A stretch of DNA of 64,000 nucleotides. Origin: Siphonodentalium dalli. Lineage: Eukaryota; Mollusca; Scaphopoda; Gadilida; Siphonodentaliidae. Position 1 is the stretch's first letter. Each line of letters opens with the position of its first letter. The position numbers and the translations under genes were made by a program. Location: contig CP136064.1 of NCBI GenBank assembly GCA_032622095.1, forward strand, positions 139,765,954 to 139,829,953, written 5' to 3'. The notes under the pieces are model-generated. The model was given only the letters and a program-made list of their open reading frames with translations. It did not search any database and was not told where the DNA came from. Positions 34,466 through 44,426 of the stretch are shown here, piece after piece.

Positions 34466-35380
34466 AGCGCCAAATGTTGTTTGTTTGATAAATAACAACA
34501 ATAATGGTCAGTTTGTCAGATTTTGTTAAGATTTTCATCATACTAGTGTTGTTATCAAAATTATGCCATTGACATTTCTGTACCAAAAATATAGATGCCT
34601 TTTCTTAAGTAAACAATATTTGAAGGAATATGGAAATTATTTTATTATTTTTGAAATGCAATTTATTACCTATAAAAATCGTAATAGTATATGCTTTATT
34701 GTTAACCGGACGCTTGGTCTTTCAAGCTTTCCCGCATGTCAAGATTCGACGAGAGTCTGATATGCATGGCACAATAGTTATTATTATTATTAGTCACTTA
34801 TGTGGAGTATATTCGTATTGCTGTGGATTTTCTGGTAAGTAAATCAGTGGTATTTGATGAATTCGACGTCCACCTGCCCCATGAAATGTTTACAAGTCGA
34901 AAACTATGACCAAAAACCGGAACATCTGTTCCATATTTTGGCATAAAACAACACATTTCTAGTGATTAACAGATTAACTGAAACGGCACTTGGCCTATAT
35001 TTTCGTTTGCCTGTTTATAATCGGCATCGGGGAAAAAATCATGCAGTTCCGATCGTGGTACGTTGCGATTATTTCCGTTTTTTTCAGTTTCCAGTAAAGT
35101 GAGAAATCGGTAAATCAACGTTCAAATAAACAGTTGTGTTAATGTCTTCTATGGTAAGTAATGGTAAGTATGGTCAGCCTATTATATTTAAAAGAATATA
35201 TGGTCGTTAATACGGTGAATATGTGTTAAAACGTACATTGGAAGACTTAATTGGAGATAAATAAATTAAAGTATTTACGTACGGTACCGTACCGAAAATA
35301 GTTGACTGACTGTGTTCAGTAAAATTGTAAATTACATAATTGGCAATAGACCTTATTGAAACGGAAAACCAAAACCTGCC
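34466..35380. other. Spacer in copy 1
   Basis: Duplicated at 47851-48712. AT-rich; no gene recognised. It contains a repeated aatggtaagta phrase near 35157-35172. Confidence 0.5.
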
Positions 35381-35732
35381 TTTAATGGTTTAAACATATT
35401 TATTACCAATAAGTAAATAACAATACAGATTGGCATTGGGATTGGAGGACAAGTGCGATCCACTTATACATAACCCCCTCTCCCAATTGCCGTTATAACA
35501 CTGATACATAATAATTTGAGTTGTGAACACAATAGGTATAACATATTTACAAGTGTATACATACAGTATATCATTGTATATTATTTGAAAAATAGTTTGT
35601 ATAGTCTCACCACCCCACCAATTCTAAATAATTTTCAATAATGATTTCAAGTAGCTGTTTTAAATGTGATACATGTACCTCATGGTGCATTGTTAACATT
35701 TTTACAATTTGCATTCAAATGATGCGAGCGTC

Positions 35733-36145
35733 TTAATAGAACTTTGTCGGATTTTCCTCTTGAGTGGTATCTCGTAAGTAATTTTGCACAGCTTTAAAGA
35801 TATGTTCATTTTCTAATTGTTTTAAGTTCGGGTCCCCAAATATTAGTGTTTTAACTGAATGTATATTAAAGCGCAGAAGATTATTACGAAGTGTAATTCT
35901 TTCTTCAAAGTGTAGGTGGCATTCAAAAAAATAGTGGAAAGCATTTTCTACAGAATGTCCACATCTACATGTAGCAGAAATTGCTATATAATTTTGAAGT
36001 TTATCAGCTTGTAGATTACTACATTCACACCTCAGTTTACAATGAAGGATGTTCAATAGCCGTTTACCATATGAAAAATATGTTGGTGGTTTTAATGGCT
36101 TAGTTACTAGTGCTTTCTTGAACCTATCGAGTGGAATGTTTCATC
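35733..36145 (-). pseudogene. LINE-C C-terminal zinc-knuckle tail
   Basis: One base out of frame from the polymerase, the minus strand continues D-R-F-K-K-A-L, P-P-T-Y-F-S-Y-G-K-R-L-L-N-I-L-H. It then reads C-R-C-G-H-S-V-E-N-A-F-H-Y-F-F-E-C, a cysteine/histidine knuckle common at LINE C-termini, and stops at 35733. Confidence 0.83.
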
Positions 36146-38046
36146 AAATTTTCATCAAATTTGTTCCAATCCATAACGCATGTTGGGAAGAAAGTTTTAT
36201 CTGTTCTTTTGCTATTTGAAATGGGACGATTTAAATTTGATGCATTTCTCAGTTCGTAATCACATTTATCCTTAACCTTTGACGGAAGAAGCTGAGTTAA
36301 GTAGGCGGGGGCTTTTCCGTTTGCAATATTGTAAAATATACTCATTCGTTTAACATACCGCCTACTTTCCAGCTTCTCCCATCCGAGTTCAAAGAGCAAC
36401 CTATCATGGGTGACCGATTTTGTACAACCTGTAACTATACGTGCAGCTTCGATTTGTATATCATCTAGTCTTTTTAATAGATAGTCAGGTGCTCCAAACC
36501 ATACACAACTAGCATACTCCATTAATGGACGGACGTGAGATAAATATAATATTTCGAGAGTCTGACGGTTAAGAAGATATTTCAGTTTTCTCATTTGGGA
36601 AAGTCTTGCATAGACTTTAGTACATATATTTTCGATATAAATATTCCATGATAAATCTTCTGAGATGTCAATACCCAGGTGTGTGTGACTGGGCGTATAA
36701 TCAAGGGTAGCTCCATTGGTTTTATAATATTTTCTAAACAGCAGTACTTTAGTTTTGGCACTATTAAATTTGACTATCCACTTTTCAGCCCATTCATTGA
36801 TTTTCCCCATGTCATTATTTATCGTCGATTCTAAAGTTTGTAGATCAGAGTTTGCATTCATGAGACATGTATCATCGGCAAATAGTCTAGCTCGGGATTC
36901 TAAATTGTCCGAAATGTCATTTATATATATGAGAAACATAAGAGGCCCGATTACGGATCCTTGGGGGACTCCTGCTGTTATAGGTGCGTATTTGGAAAAA
37001 CTGGAGTTAATTCGTACGCGTTGTTTGCGATTTTCAAGGTAGTTCTCAGACCATTTAAGAATATCTCCTTTAATACCATATTTATCGAGCTTATGTATAA
37101 GACCACGATGCCACACTTTGTCAAAGGCTTTGGAAATATCACAGAATACTGCACATGTCGTATCACCTTTATCAAGCGCTTCTACTATATTATGAATAAT
37201 TTCTATCAGTTGTAGTTCCGTTCCATGACCGGGAATAAAACCAGACTGGTGCGAATATAGGAGATCTCTGGATTGCAAATGTATAAACATTTTATTGTGA
37301 ACGATTCTTTCGAGAACTTTTCCAACACAACTGAGAAGTGAAATGGGTCTGTAATTATTTGGATCTTGTGATTTTCCTTTTTTGAACAATGGTATGACAT
37401 CAGCACGTTTCCATGTGTCCGGAAAACAACAGCTCTTCAGCGATTTATTAAATATTATTTTGAGTGGTTTGCATACTGAGCTGTGGTTTTCCTTTAACAT
37501 TTTGTTACTGATACCATCCGGACCATTGGCTTTATTTGTAGATAAAGATTTGAGAATAGTTGAAATTTCATCTTCGGATGTTTCTATCGAGCTTATATTT
37601 GATGCTGTTCTATTTGCGAAATTGGGAATGTCAGATTCCGAACTGTCTATGGTGCTATTCATTATAAACATTTTGTTCAACAGTTCAGCCTTTTCTTCAT
37701 CAGAATCATAAAATGAGTTGTTAAACTCTAGAGTTGGGATTTTACTCTTATTAGAAAAATTGTTAAGCAGCTGTTTCACAACATGCCAGAATTGCTTTGG
37801 ACCTGTGTTGAGTTTCAAATTTTCATCCAGATTTAACAAATATTTCTCTTTTGCAAATTTGTTCATGATGTTTATCTTATTTCGAATTTGTTTATACTTG
37901 TCCCAGTGCATTTGTGTATTTGATTTTAAAGCTTTCTTTCTTAAGCGATCTCTTTTTCTTATATTTAATCTAATAGAGCTATCAAACCATGGTTTATCAT
38001 TTGTCCTAATTGTAATTGTTTGAAATGGTATATACTTTTTTTGCAA
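36124..38046 (-). pseudogene. LINE-C reverse transcriptase
   Basis: The longest frame in the window, about 640 codons. The start is D-K-P-W-F-D, then a linker, then A-N-G-P-D-G-I, Y-R-P-I-S-L-L-S-C, H-Q-S-G-F, V-F-C-D-I-S-K-A-F-D-K-V-W-H, A-G-V-P-Q-G-S-V-I-G-P and L-F-A-D-D-T-C-L, followed by L-G-I-D-I and Y-A-S-C-V-W. All core catalytic aspartates are present. It belongs to the broad CR1/L2/Jockey-like group by motif style, but I do not assign a clade. It should be fused to the endonuclease upstream and to the zinc-knuckle tail downstream; both links are broken by one-base shifts (about 38040 and about 36140). Confidence 0.92.
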
Positions 38047-38545
38047 TATTAAGGAACATGTCTGTAAAAATGGTTACCATTGTATTTACATTTATGTTTG
38101 TGCCTCTTTCAGATAAAACATCTGTCCAATTTATTGCATGGATCTCTGCATTCATATTTAAGTAATCACCTTTGGTATAATTCCATACCTGACGAATGCA
38201 TGTCTCTGATTTACGATTGGGTGTAAGTAGTTCTATAGTGGTCGCATAATGGTCTGAGTGGCCCAGATCAATAGTGGATGCGTTAACGAATGATAGAGTA
38301 TCACTTAACAAAATTGGGTCGATCAAGGTCGAGGAGCTTCCAGTCACACGAGTTGGGTTGGTGGTAGCGTTCGTTAGAGCCCATCTACTTTTTATATCGT
38401 GCAATGGTCCTGATTGTTTCAAAAGGTCACAATTTAAGTCACCGACAATAATCAGGGAGGGATTTATCGAAAGAGCGCTTTCAACAGAGAATTCTAGGTC
38501 TTTCCAATATGATTCTATACATTCCTTCTCTGATCGATAAGTCAC
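38006..38545 (-). pseudogene. LINE-C AP-endonuclease, C-terminal half
   Basis: Motifs in order are I-I-V-G-D-L-N-C-D-L-L (the GDxN box), S-S-T-L-I-D-P-I-L-L-S-D and L-G-H-S-D-H-Y-A (the SDH catalytic box). These are the APE-type endonuclease that nicks the target for LINE insertion. The N-terminal half is absent through 5' truncation at about 38556. The frame breaks at a seven-A run (plus-strand T-run at 38036-38042), after which the reverse transcriptase frame continues one base out. Confidence 0.88.
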
Positions 38546-38569
38546 ACATAGCAGAATTTTTTGTTTAAT

Positions 38570-39349
38570 AACGACAAATTATGTAGAAGAATCGAACCCG
38601 TATACCCATATGCATTTTCGTAGCTGTATCGTTCTCAATTATCAAAGCGAAGCTAGTTTTATATGCATAGAATATGAGACCACGTGGCGGCGAATATATT
38701 CACATCCGGTAATAAATTGAGTACCCGTCTATTCAGCGATATTCTGCTAAGCAGTATGTTATGGCGCTCCAGTATTCATTATATAGCCCAACTGTTATAA
38801 GCTGCCTTTAGCTGGTGTATTCTTGCCTCTAAGATTATTGAGATATAAGGTCATACGTAATGACATTAAATTGCATGGAAACATAGTAATTGTATGGGCT
38901 GCGTCACGTGAATATCTATTGAGAAATAACGTCATAATGTAATGACATTAAATCTCAGGGAAACCCGCGAAAACCAATAAAAATCACATTTATTGTCTTA
39001 ATGTTTTAAGTTATTTCCTTCATAAAAAGTCTTCTTGATAAAAAAACCCTCTCAACAATTTAGAATATAGAATTAACTTTTAAAATAACAAAAACCTTCG
39101 GAATAGCGAACCTTCGGAATAGTGAACCTTTCAGAATATCGAACGTGGGTGAGGGGGAGGATATGCAAATCGATGTATATAGCTGTGTTTCAGGTTAGTC
39201 TTTTCGCGGTTTGTAAGCTTAAACTGTTTTCTATGGCATGTAACCAGAAGGGCGTTCATATACTTTACAAATGTCATAAAAACCAAAAATTTCCAGATGT
39301 TTCCAAATGCCGTGCATAGCATATATTAAATATAGAGGATCTACAAATA
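38570..39349. other. Spacer in copy 1 with 16-bp minisatellite
   Basis: Duplicated at 48723-49839. About three degenerate copies of ccttcggaatagtgaa lie at 39095-39143; copy 2 has six (49246-49340). The following ~340 bp of copy 2 are missing here. No gene recognised. Confidence 0.55.
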
Positions 39350-39458
39350 GTCCCCACCTTATAGCGGGATTTACAAAAAGACTCCAGTAAATTAGGTCTG
39401 GGCGAGGTCCGGACCTAATATACTGGACGAGTCTTGAAATTCCGCTATAATTAGGGAC
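39350..39458. repeat. Small fold-back element, copy 1
   Basis: gtccccaccttatagcggga (39350 onward), then gactccagtaaattaggtc, pairs imperfectly with the sequence ending at 39458 (gacctaatatactggac, then ccgctataattagggac). The arms are about 48 bp around a short gggcgaggtc loop. The duplicate is at 49840-49949. Confidence 0.8.
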
Positions 39459-40740
39459 AAGTTTATTTTATTTATTACATGATCCAAAACCTCGACAAAA
39501 CATCCTTAATATATAGCTGTGTTTCATGCAATGGTTATTGCACAGTACCTTATACAATGTGTTTCTGATGATCTCTATGTTCACCTCGTCCAAGTCATGC
39601 TCCGATATACATTCAATGAAGTATGGTGCTGCAATAAATAATTAGAAAATAAAATAGATAATGATGATTCACCGACCCACACATAGGATGAAACTAACAT
39701 AACCTTAATGACGGTTTGTGTAAATTGCCCGCGTAAGTAAATAGTCCCAGACAAATAGAGGCTCTTTTGATGTATTTCGTGGCGTATAGTTAATGGCATA
39801 CCTTTTCAAACTCTTCATTCTTTATAGTTTGTTGGAACAATATTGGAAGCCATATTATTTTGAGACGTAGCGCATGGAATGTTAACACAACAAACTGGAA
39901 GTCAAAGGTTACTTGGCATTATTTCCTGTTATTAAATAAACGTTTAATATCACAATTTATAGAATGGGTTTATTGGGCCTAAAACAAAAGACGTTTTGTT
40001 CCGATAACGAGCTGGGGGAAATAGGGACGGTTAGTCGGGGAGCCAATAAGGTCCAGCTGCACCCCCCCCCCCCCCCGATGATTACAAATAACCTTATTTG
40101 TATTGTTCCCTATGGTATCCAGATAAAGAATCCGGATTTCACCGAAAAATAAAGGTGGCCCTACTAGGTGCTAGAGCCATTTGAATCCAAGATGGCCACC
40201 ATACGTCAATCAAAGTCTGTTCCCCAAGGGGTTCGCCAAATTGCAATGATAATTTAGAGTAGAAAACATTGTCGATGGATTTCTCTTACATGTTTCAAGA
40301 TATTGAACTGAAATTTGGTATTTAGTGGTTCCTCGTTGCGCTCAATCAGATAGAATTGTCAGTGAGATATTCTGATGGTCCAAAATGTGTATTTTGACGC
40401 CGTTGCTATAACACACGAGCCGGAAATCGCCCCGCAGGAAGACCGATTATAGACCGATTGTTGAAAAGTACGGAAATAATTGACTTTCAAACTGTCATCT
40501 GCTTCTCACTGAGATTGTATGATGTAAACGTCAATCCATTTAGAGAATTCGTTAGATTCCGTTGATCACCCCCCCCCCCCCACCACTCATTCACTCACCC
40601 CCTCCCCCGATTTTATATTAACGCACTAAAACTAATCCATATGTCGTATTTGTTATTTTATCTATACCCAGATCATCCCTTAACATGTTTTATTTGTTAG
40701 ATCGTGTTTGCGTCTCAGGATATTTCAAAATTAAAATTGC

Positions 40741-40777
40741 GTCATTACCCAAACAGAAGGAGCGTTTGGGTAATGAC
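40741..40777. repeat. Perfect 14-bp hairpin, copy 2
   Basis: The duplicated copy of the hairpin at 30114-30150, with identical arms and loop. Neither copy is next to a recognised gene. Confidence 0.85.
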
Positions 40778-40948
40778 GATTTTCGTTTCAGCGCGCTCTT
40801 ATATTTTGAATATCCATCACCTATGAAAATGAACTAGTTTATGAACAAACAACCGTTGTGAGCTTTCGAAAAAAAACTTTAATCGTTCGCCTACAGCATG
40901 TAACATTCAAATGGTCTGCGTTTGTGTAATGACGCTGAATAAACATAC

Positions 40949-41510
40949 TTTGATAGAGCTGATTTTGGGTTGATATCAAGATTGAGTCTTTCTGGGGAAT
41001 TAGCATTTATTTACACAATACAAATATACGGACATTCCGGTATAGTTGGAATCCACCAAAACAATTGGACCTCCAGTTGTAATAGGTGAAACGTGACTGA
41101 ATATTGGAATTCCAAAACATAGAGTGCCATATCACAGTTTTACAAATTCTTATATACAAAGCATGAACAGGTGTGAATTAACGACGCGAGATTAGATTAA
41201 AAGATTTGCATATAAAATATCCGATCACTACAATGGCATTAGCAGTTTGACAAATAAGTTATTATTAAAAGTAAAGCTTAGAATACGTGCGATGAATGGT
41301 AATTAATGAGCACATGCTTGGGCAAGAATTAACAAGTTGCATAATAATAGCCAGCTGATTAATACAAAGAAATGTTGTAATTTAGAGAAAGCCTAATCTA
41401 ACAAAGAAACGAACCTAACGCGAATACTATAGAAACGAACCACACATCTGATAGAGTCAAATCAATGTAAATAAACAATGAAATAATTGTCCAAAATTAG
41501 CACTCTGACA
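40949..41510 (-). repeat. 3' LTR (left copy)
   Basis: A direct repeat of 42561-43122. It adjoins the atac target duplication on its left and the purine-rich tract on its right, so on the element's own strand it is the 3' LTR. Confidence 0.9.
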
Positions 41511-41525
41511 TCACACTCTCCTCCG
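41511..41525 (-). promoter_or_regulatory. Polypurine tract of the LTR element
   Basis: On the minus strand cggaggagagtga lies directly before the 3' LTR start tgtcag. This is the expected place and composition for the plus-strand primer of reverse transcription. Confidence 0.6.
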
Positions 41526-41588
41526 GGTGAAATTGGTCCCACAATTTCTCTGTTTGCATGCAAAATGAATGAGTGTTAAAATAACTTT

Positions 41589-41975
41589 TCAGGTTTGTCC
41601 TTTTCTGAATGACTTGACATATTGAACTAAACGAATGTCCTCGTTGTCTTTTTCCATCCGCTTTTGAAGGCCGCGGCGCACTGACTCGAAATCAAAGTGA
41701 GGACAATTCTCTAGCCTTTGTCGAACATATCGCCGTACAGATTCGAAATAATTTTTTTGAGCACTACCAATGGGTGACGGTTCTGGAAGCTGATTTATGT
41801 GTAGCTGTTTTGGTACTAAACTTCAAGGTATCTTAATCGCTGGGTAATCAGATATGTAGCACATCGCTTCAAAGTCCAAATCATCTCTATTTACCCATGT
41901 GTTTTTAGTTGATGGGAGTCCGCGCCATTTGATAAGGTATTGTGGTTCGTCCTTGTGCAGCCGTTTTCGAACAAC
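41589..41975 (-). pseudogene. Chromodomain and tail of the LTR element
   Basis: In the same minus-strand frame as the upstream ORF, separated by one TAA, it reads V-V-R-K-R-L-H-K-D-E-P-Q-Y-L-I-K-W-R-G-L. P-S-T-K-N-T-W-V-N-R-D-D-L follows. The Y-L-I-K-W and the later W-V are the aromatic-cage pattern of chromodomains, which bind methylated histone H3 and guide integration in chromoviruses. A TGA at 41823-41825 interrupts the frame, then about 77 more codons follow to a stop at 41589-41591. Confidence 0.82.
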
Positions 41976-42560
41976 TTATTCAGTCACATTAACTGACTGG
42001 GAATGTTGAAAAGGTTTTGTTGTCGGAGATTCATTCTTGGGAACGATGTCGATGATTTTAGATTGGAATTGTAATGATGCCGGAAGCTGCTCCGTTGACG
42101 AATCGTGTTTCTGAACTACGGAGTCCGGTATCGTTTGGATAGCACTATTAACACTAGGTGTCGATGGCGAAACCGTGATACCAATATCAGTTTTTGAAAT
42201 AACTTGAGTTTGTGTACTCACAGAATCCGAAACGATCATATCTGACTGTGTCGCAGCTACACTGGTACAATTAATTGATATCTTCTCCTTCTTTTGGATA
42301 AAATCCTCCATGCGAATTCGGTCTCTGAGTATGTTCGATGCAGACTTACATTTTCGTGTTATCTTCTTCCAGTTGAGTGACAGCGACACGTCTCCGTTCT
42401 CCGTCTTTAGGCTCCAGTCGAGTCGGTGGTTCAGAAACTCGAACGTCTTCAGGATGTTAATGATGTTTTCAGGTATCGGCAGCGTCATTCTTCTTTTCTT
42501 CCGGGAACGTTGCGTTGCAGTTGGAGAAATAGCAACACTGCCTCGTGATTCTCTCACCAA
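41976..42560 (-). pseudogene. Gag-like N-terminal ORF of the LTR element
   Basis: About 194 codons open directly after the 5' LTR, with TTG as the first codon. The N-terminal half is basic (R-S-R-K-K-R-R-M) with a charged W-K-K-I-T-R-K-C-K-S and R-D-R-I-R-M-E-D-F segment. The C-terminal half is Ser/Thr/Pro-rich and probably disordered. No zinc knuckle or known Gag fold is visible, so the Gag label rests on position. The frame ends in TAA at 41976-41978, and the same frame continues straight into a chromodomain. Confidence 0.6.
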
Positions 42561-43122
42561 TTTGATAGAGCTGATTTCGGGTTGATATCAAGATTGAGTC
42601 TTTCTGGGGAATTAGCATTTATTTACACAATACAAATATACGGACATTCCGGTATAGTTGGAATCCACCAAAACAATTGGACCTCCAGTTGTAATAGGTG
42701 AAACGTGACTGAATATTGGAATTCCAAAACATAGAGTGCCATATCACAGTTTTACAAATTCTTATATACAAAGCATGAACAGGTGTGAATTAACGACGCG
42801 AGATTAGATTAACAGATTTGCATATAAAATATCCGATCACTACAATGGCATTAGCAGTTTGACATATAAGTTATTATTAAAAGTAAAGCTTAGAATACGT
42901 GCGATGAATGGTAATTAATGAGCACATGCTTGGGCAAGAATTAACAAGTTGCATAAGAATAGCCAGCTGATTAATACAAAGAAATGTTGTAATTTAGAGA
43001 AAGCCTAATCTAACAAAGAAACGAACCTAACGCGAATACTATAGAAACGAACCACACATCTGATAGAGTCAAATCAATGTAAATAAACAATGAAATAATT
43101 GTCCAAAATTAGCACTCTGACA
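42561..43122 (-). repeat. 5' LTR (right copy)
   Basis: A direct repeat of 40949-41510. On the minus strand the ORF begins immediately after it, so it is the 5' LTR. I could not identify a convincing primer-binding site. Confidence 0.88.
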
Positions 43123-43126
43123 ATAC

Positions 43127-44426
43127 GCTAGCGATTTCTAGTTTCAAAGGTTGATTTTTTAAAATTATTCAAGGAAACATAACCTGGGTTTATTTTTTCT
43201 ATACATTAAAGGATATTTACTCCACGATGCAACCATAGATATGAACAAGTTATGTTTCTGGTGAAAATATCAGCCGTCTTTATCGTGCGTTTGGGTAATG
43301 ATTCTATATAACGGGACATGCTTTTGGAAGACTTCACATGCTTTCCACTAACTAAATATTTAATTTTATAAAAATTATACGAATTGCATGGCGTTCGGTG
43401 CAAAATTCCGCACAAGAATATTAATTGATTTAAAGATAAATCGTTCGGTGGCGAATGGGAACAATCAGGGAAGTTGAATGCCTTTGATTTGGGACATGCT
43501 GTTTCGGGGTACGTAGCCTGTGATATACACATGCCATATAATCGTGTTGTCACACGTCCATACTAAACCCGAAATGTCTCTAATAAATGCCTGTATCATG
43601 AGCTACAAGATCATTACCATCACTTTTATGTATGGTGGCCATTGTTTTTCATAGGATGAACTAATAACGCAGGACATGGGGTTGCTCGTTTACGGGAGAA
43701 TCACCCGGGTACGAAATAACCGTCACCACATTGACATTCTACCGATATGGAAATGCTGGTTTCCTGTTTTCACCTGACGCACGCAGTCGCTGTATTTTGG
43801 CATGTTGGTGTCTGTTGAATTCAAACAATTTAGATAAATTATAACAGGACATCTTGCTCGTACCCCATGGTAAGTTTATTTTGTAGTATCGTATGCACGC
43901 ACATGCGTGACCTTTTTATAGGAAATATGAAATTTTCACGTCCAATGAAGCGATCGAAGTGATACCTAGAATTAGTCCAACAAATAAGACTATTCGGATT
44001 TTAAAAGACATATTTTAATATTTGGACATTTACGATTGTCTTAATCCTTATAGTCTAATAAAACAGCTGAAAGCCCAGTTGGTACAGCTTTTAAAGCAGT
44101 TCAACACCAGTGACCACCGTTATGACCCCTTCAAAATACCATTTTCTCTTAAATTTTCTACATATACATGAGTCTTGCCTGTAGCGGAGATATTATTCTT
44201 TGTGTTCACCCATAGATTGTGATATAAAAGTTGTCAGAATTACAGATTTGTTAGTTTAATCCCGGAGCGTAAAACATAATAATCACCATTTTCGAAAACA
44301 AACGAATGCAATGACGTCACGCTTCTAAACTAAAGGCCAGGCAAATTGATTACTCGTGAAAATCAAGATATACCGTGCAGATCTGGAAATATCAACTGGG
44401 TCAAATTGTTTCATTTATAGATAGAA
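43127..44426. other. Spacer in copy 2
   Basis: Duplicate of 30328-31618. No recognised gene. It holds the 115-codon minus-strand frame also seen in copy 1, which lacks any domain. Confidence 0.5.

Larger units (their letters stand above)
35387..38563 (-). mobile_element. LINE-C insertion with 6-bp target duplication
   Basis: Copy 2 preserves the empty site (cctttaataacgac at about 48709-48722), so the insertion boundaries are visible: tttaat at 35381-35386 and again at 38564-38569. The minus-strand element carries part of an endonuclease, the whole reverse transcriptase and a C-terminal zinc knuckle. Its 3' UTR of about 340 bp ends near aataaatatgtttaaacc without a poly-A run. It is 5'-truncated within the endonuclease. 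It inserted after the tandem duplication, since copy 2 lacks it. Confidence 0.93.
29597..40198 (+). repeat. Tandem segmental duplication, copy 1
   Basis: This block is repeated at 40199-50540 in the same orientation with only scattered differences. Matches run in order: 29597-30328 with 40203-40948, 30328-35386 with 43126-48718, and 38564-40198 with 48718-50540. The gaps are explained by LINE-C here and the LTR element in copy 2. Copy 1 has one fewer 182-bp repeat, lacks about 340 bp present near 49270-49620, and keeps about 200 bp near 39495-39690 that copy 2 lacks. The right junction reads gatggccaccat followed by acgtcaatcaaag. No host gene is recognised in it. Confidence 0.92.
40949..43122 (-). 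mobile_element. Deletion-derived LTR retrotransposon with chromodomain
   Basis: Two 562-bp direct repeats (40949-41510 and 42561-43122) differ at only about four positions. They enclose 1,050 bp and are flanked by the 4-bp duplication atac (40945-40948 and 43123-43126). The empty site is preserved in copy 1 (aacatacgctag near 30321). On the minus strand the LTR starts tgtcagagtgc, and a purine-rich tract (ggaggagag) precedes the 3' LTR, which sets the orientation. Only an N-terminal ORF and a chromodomain tail remain; protease, reverse transcriptase, RNase H and integrase core are absent. A chromodomain is an established mark of chromovirus-type Gypsy elements, which is the most likely origin. 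Confidence 0.9.

Noticed and set aside
38573-38650. Possible tRNA-derived B box on the minus strand (gggttcgattct)
   Set aside because: No A box at the right distance and no cloverleaf; treated as coincidence.
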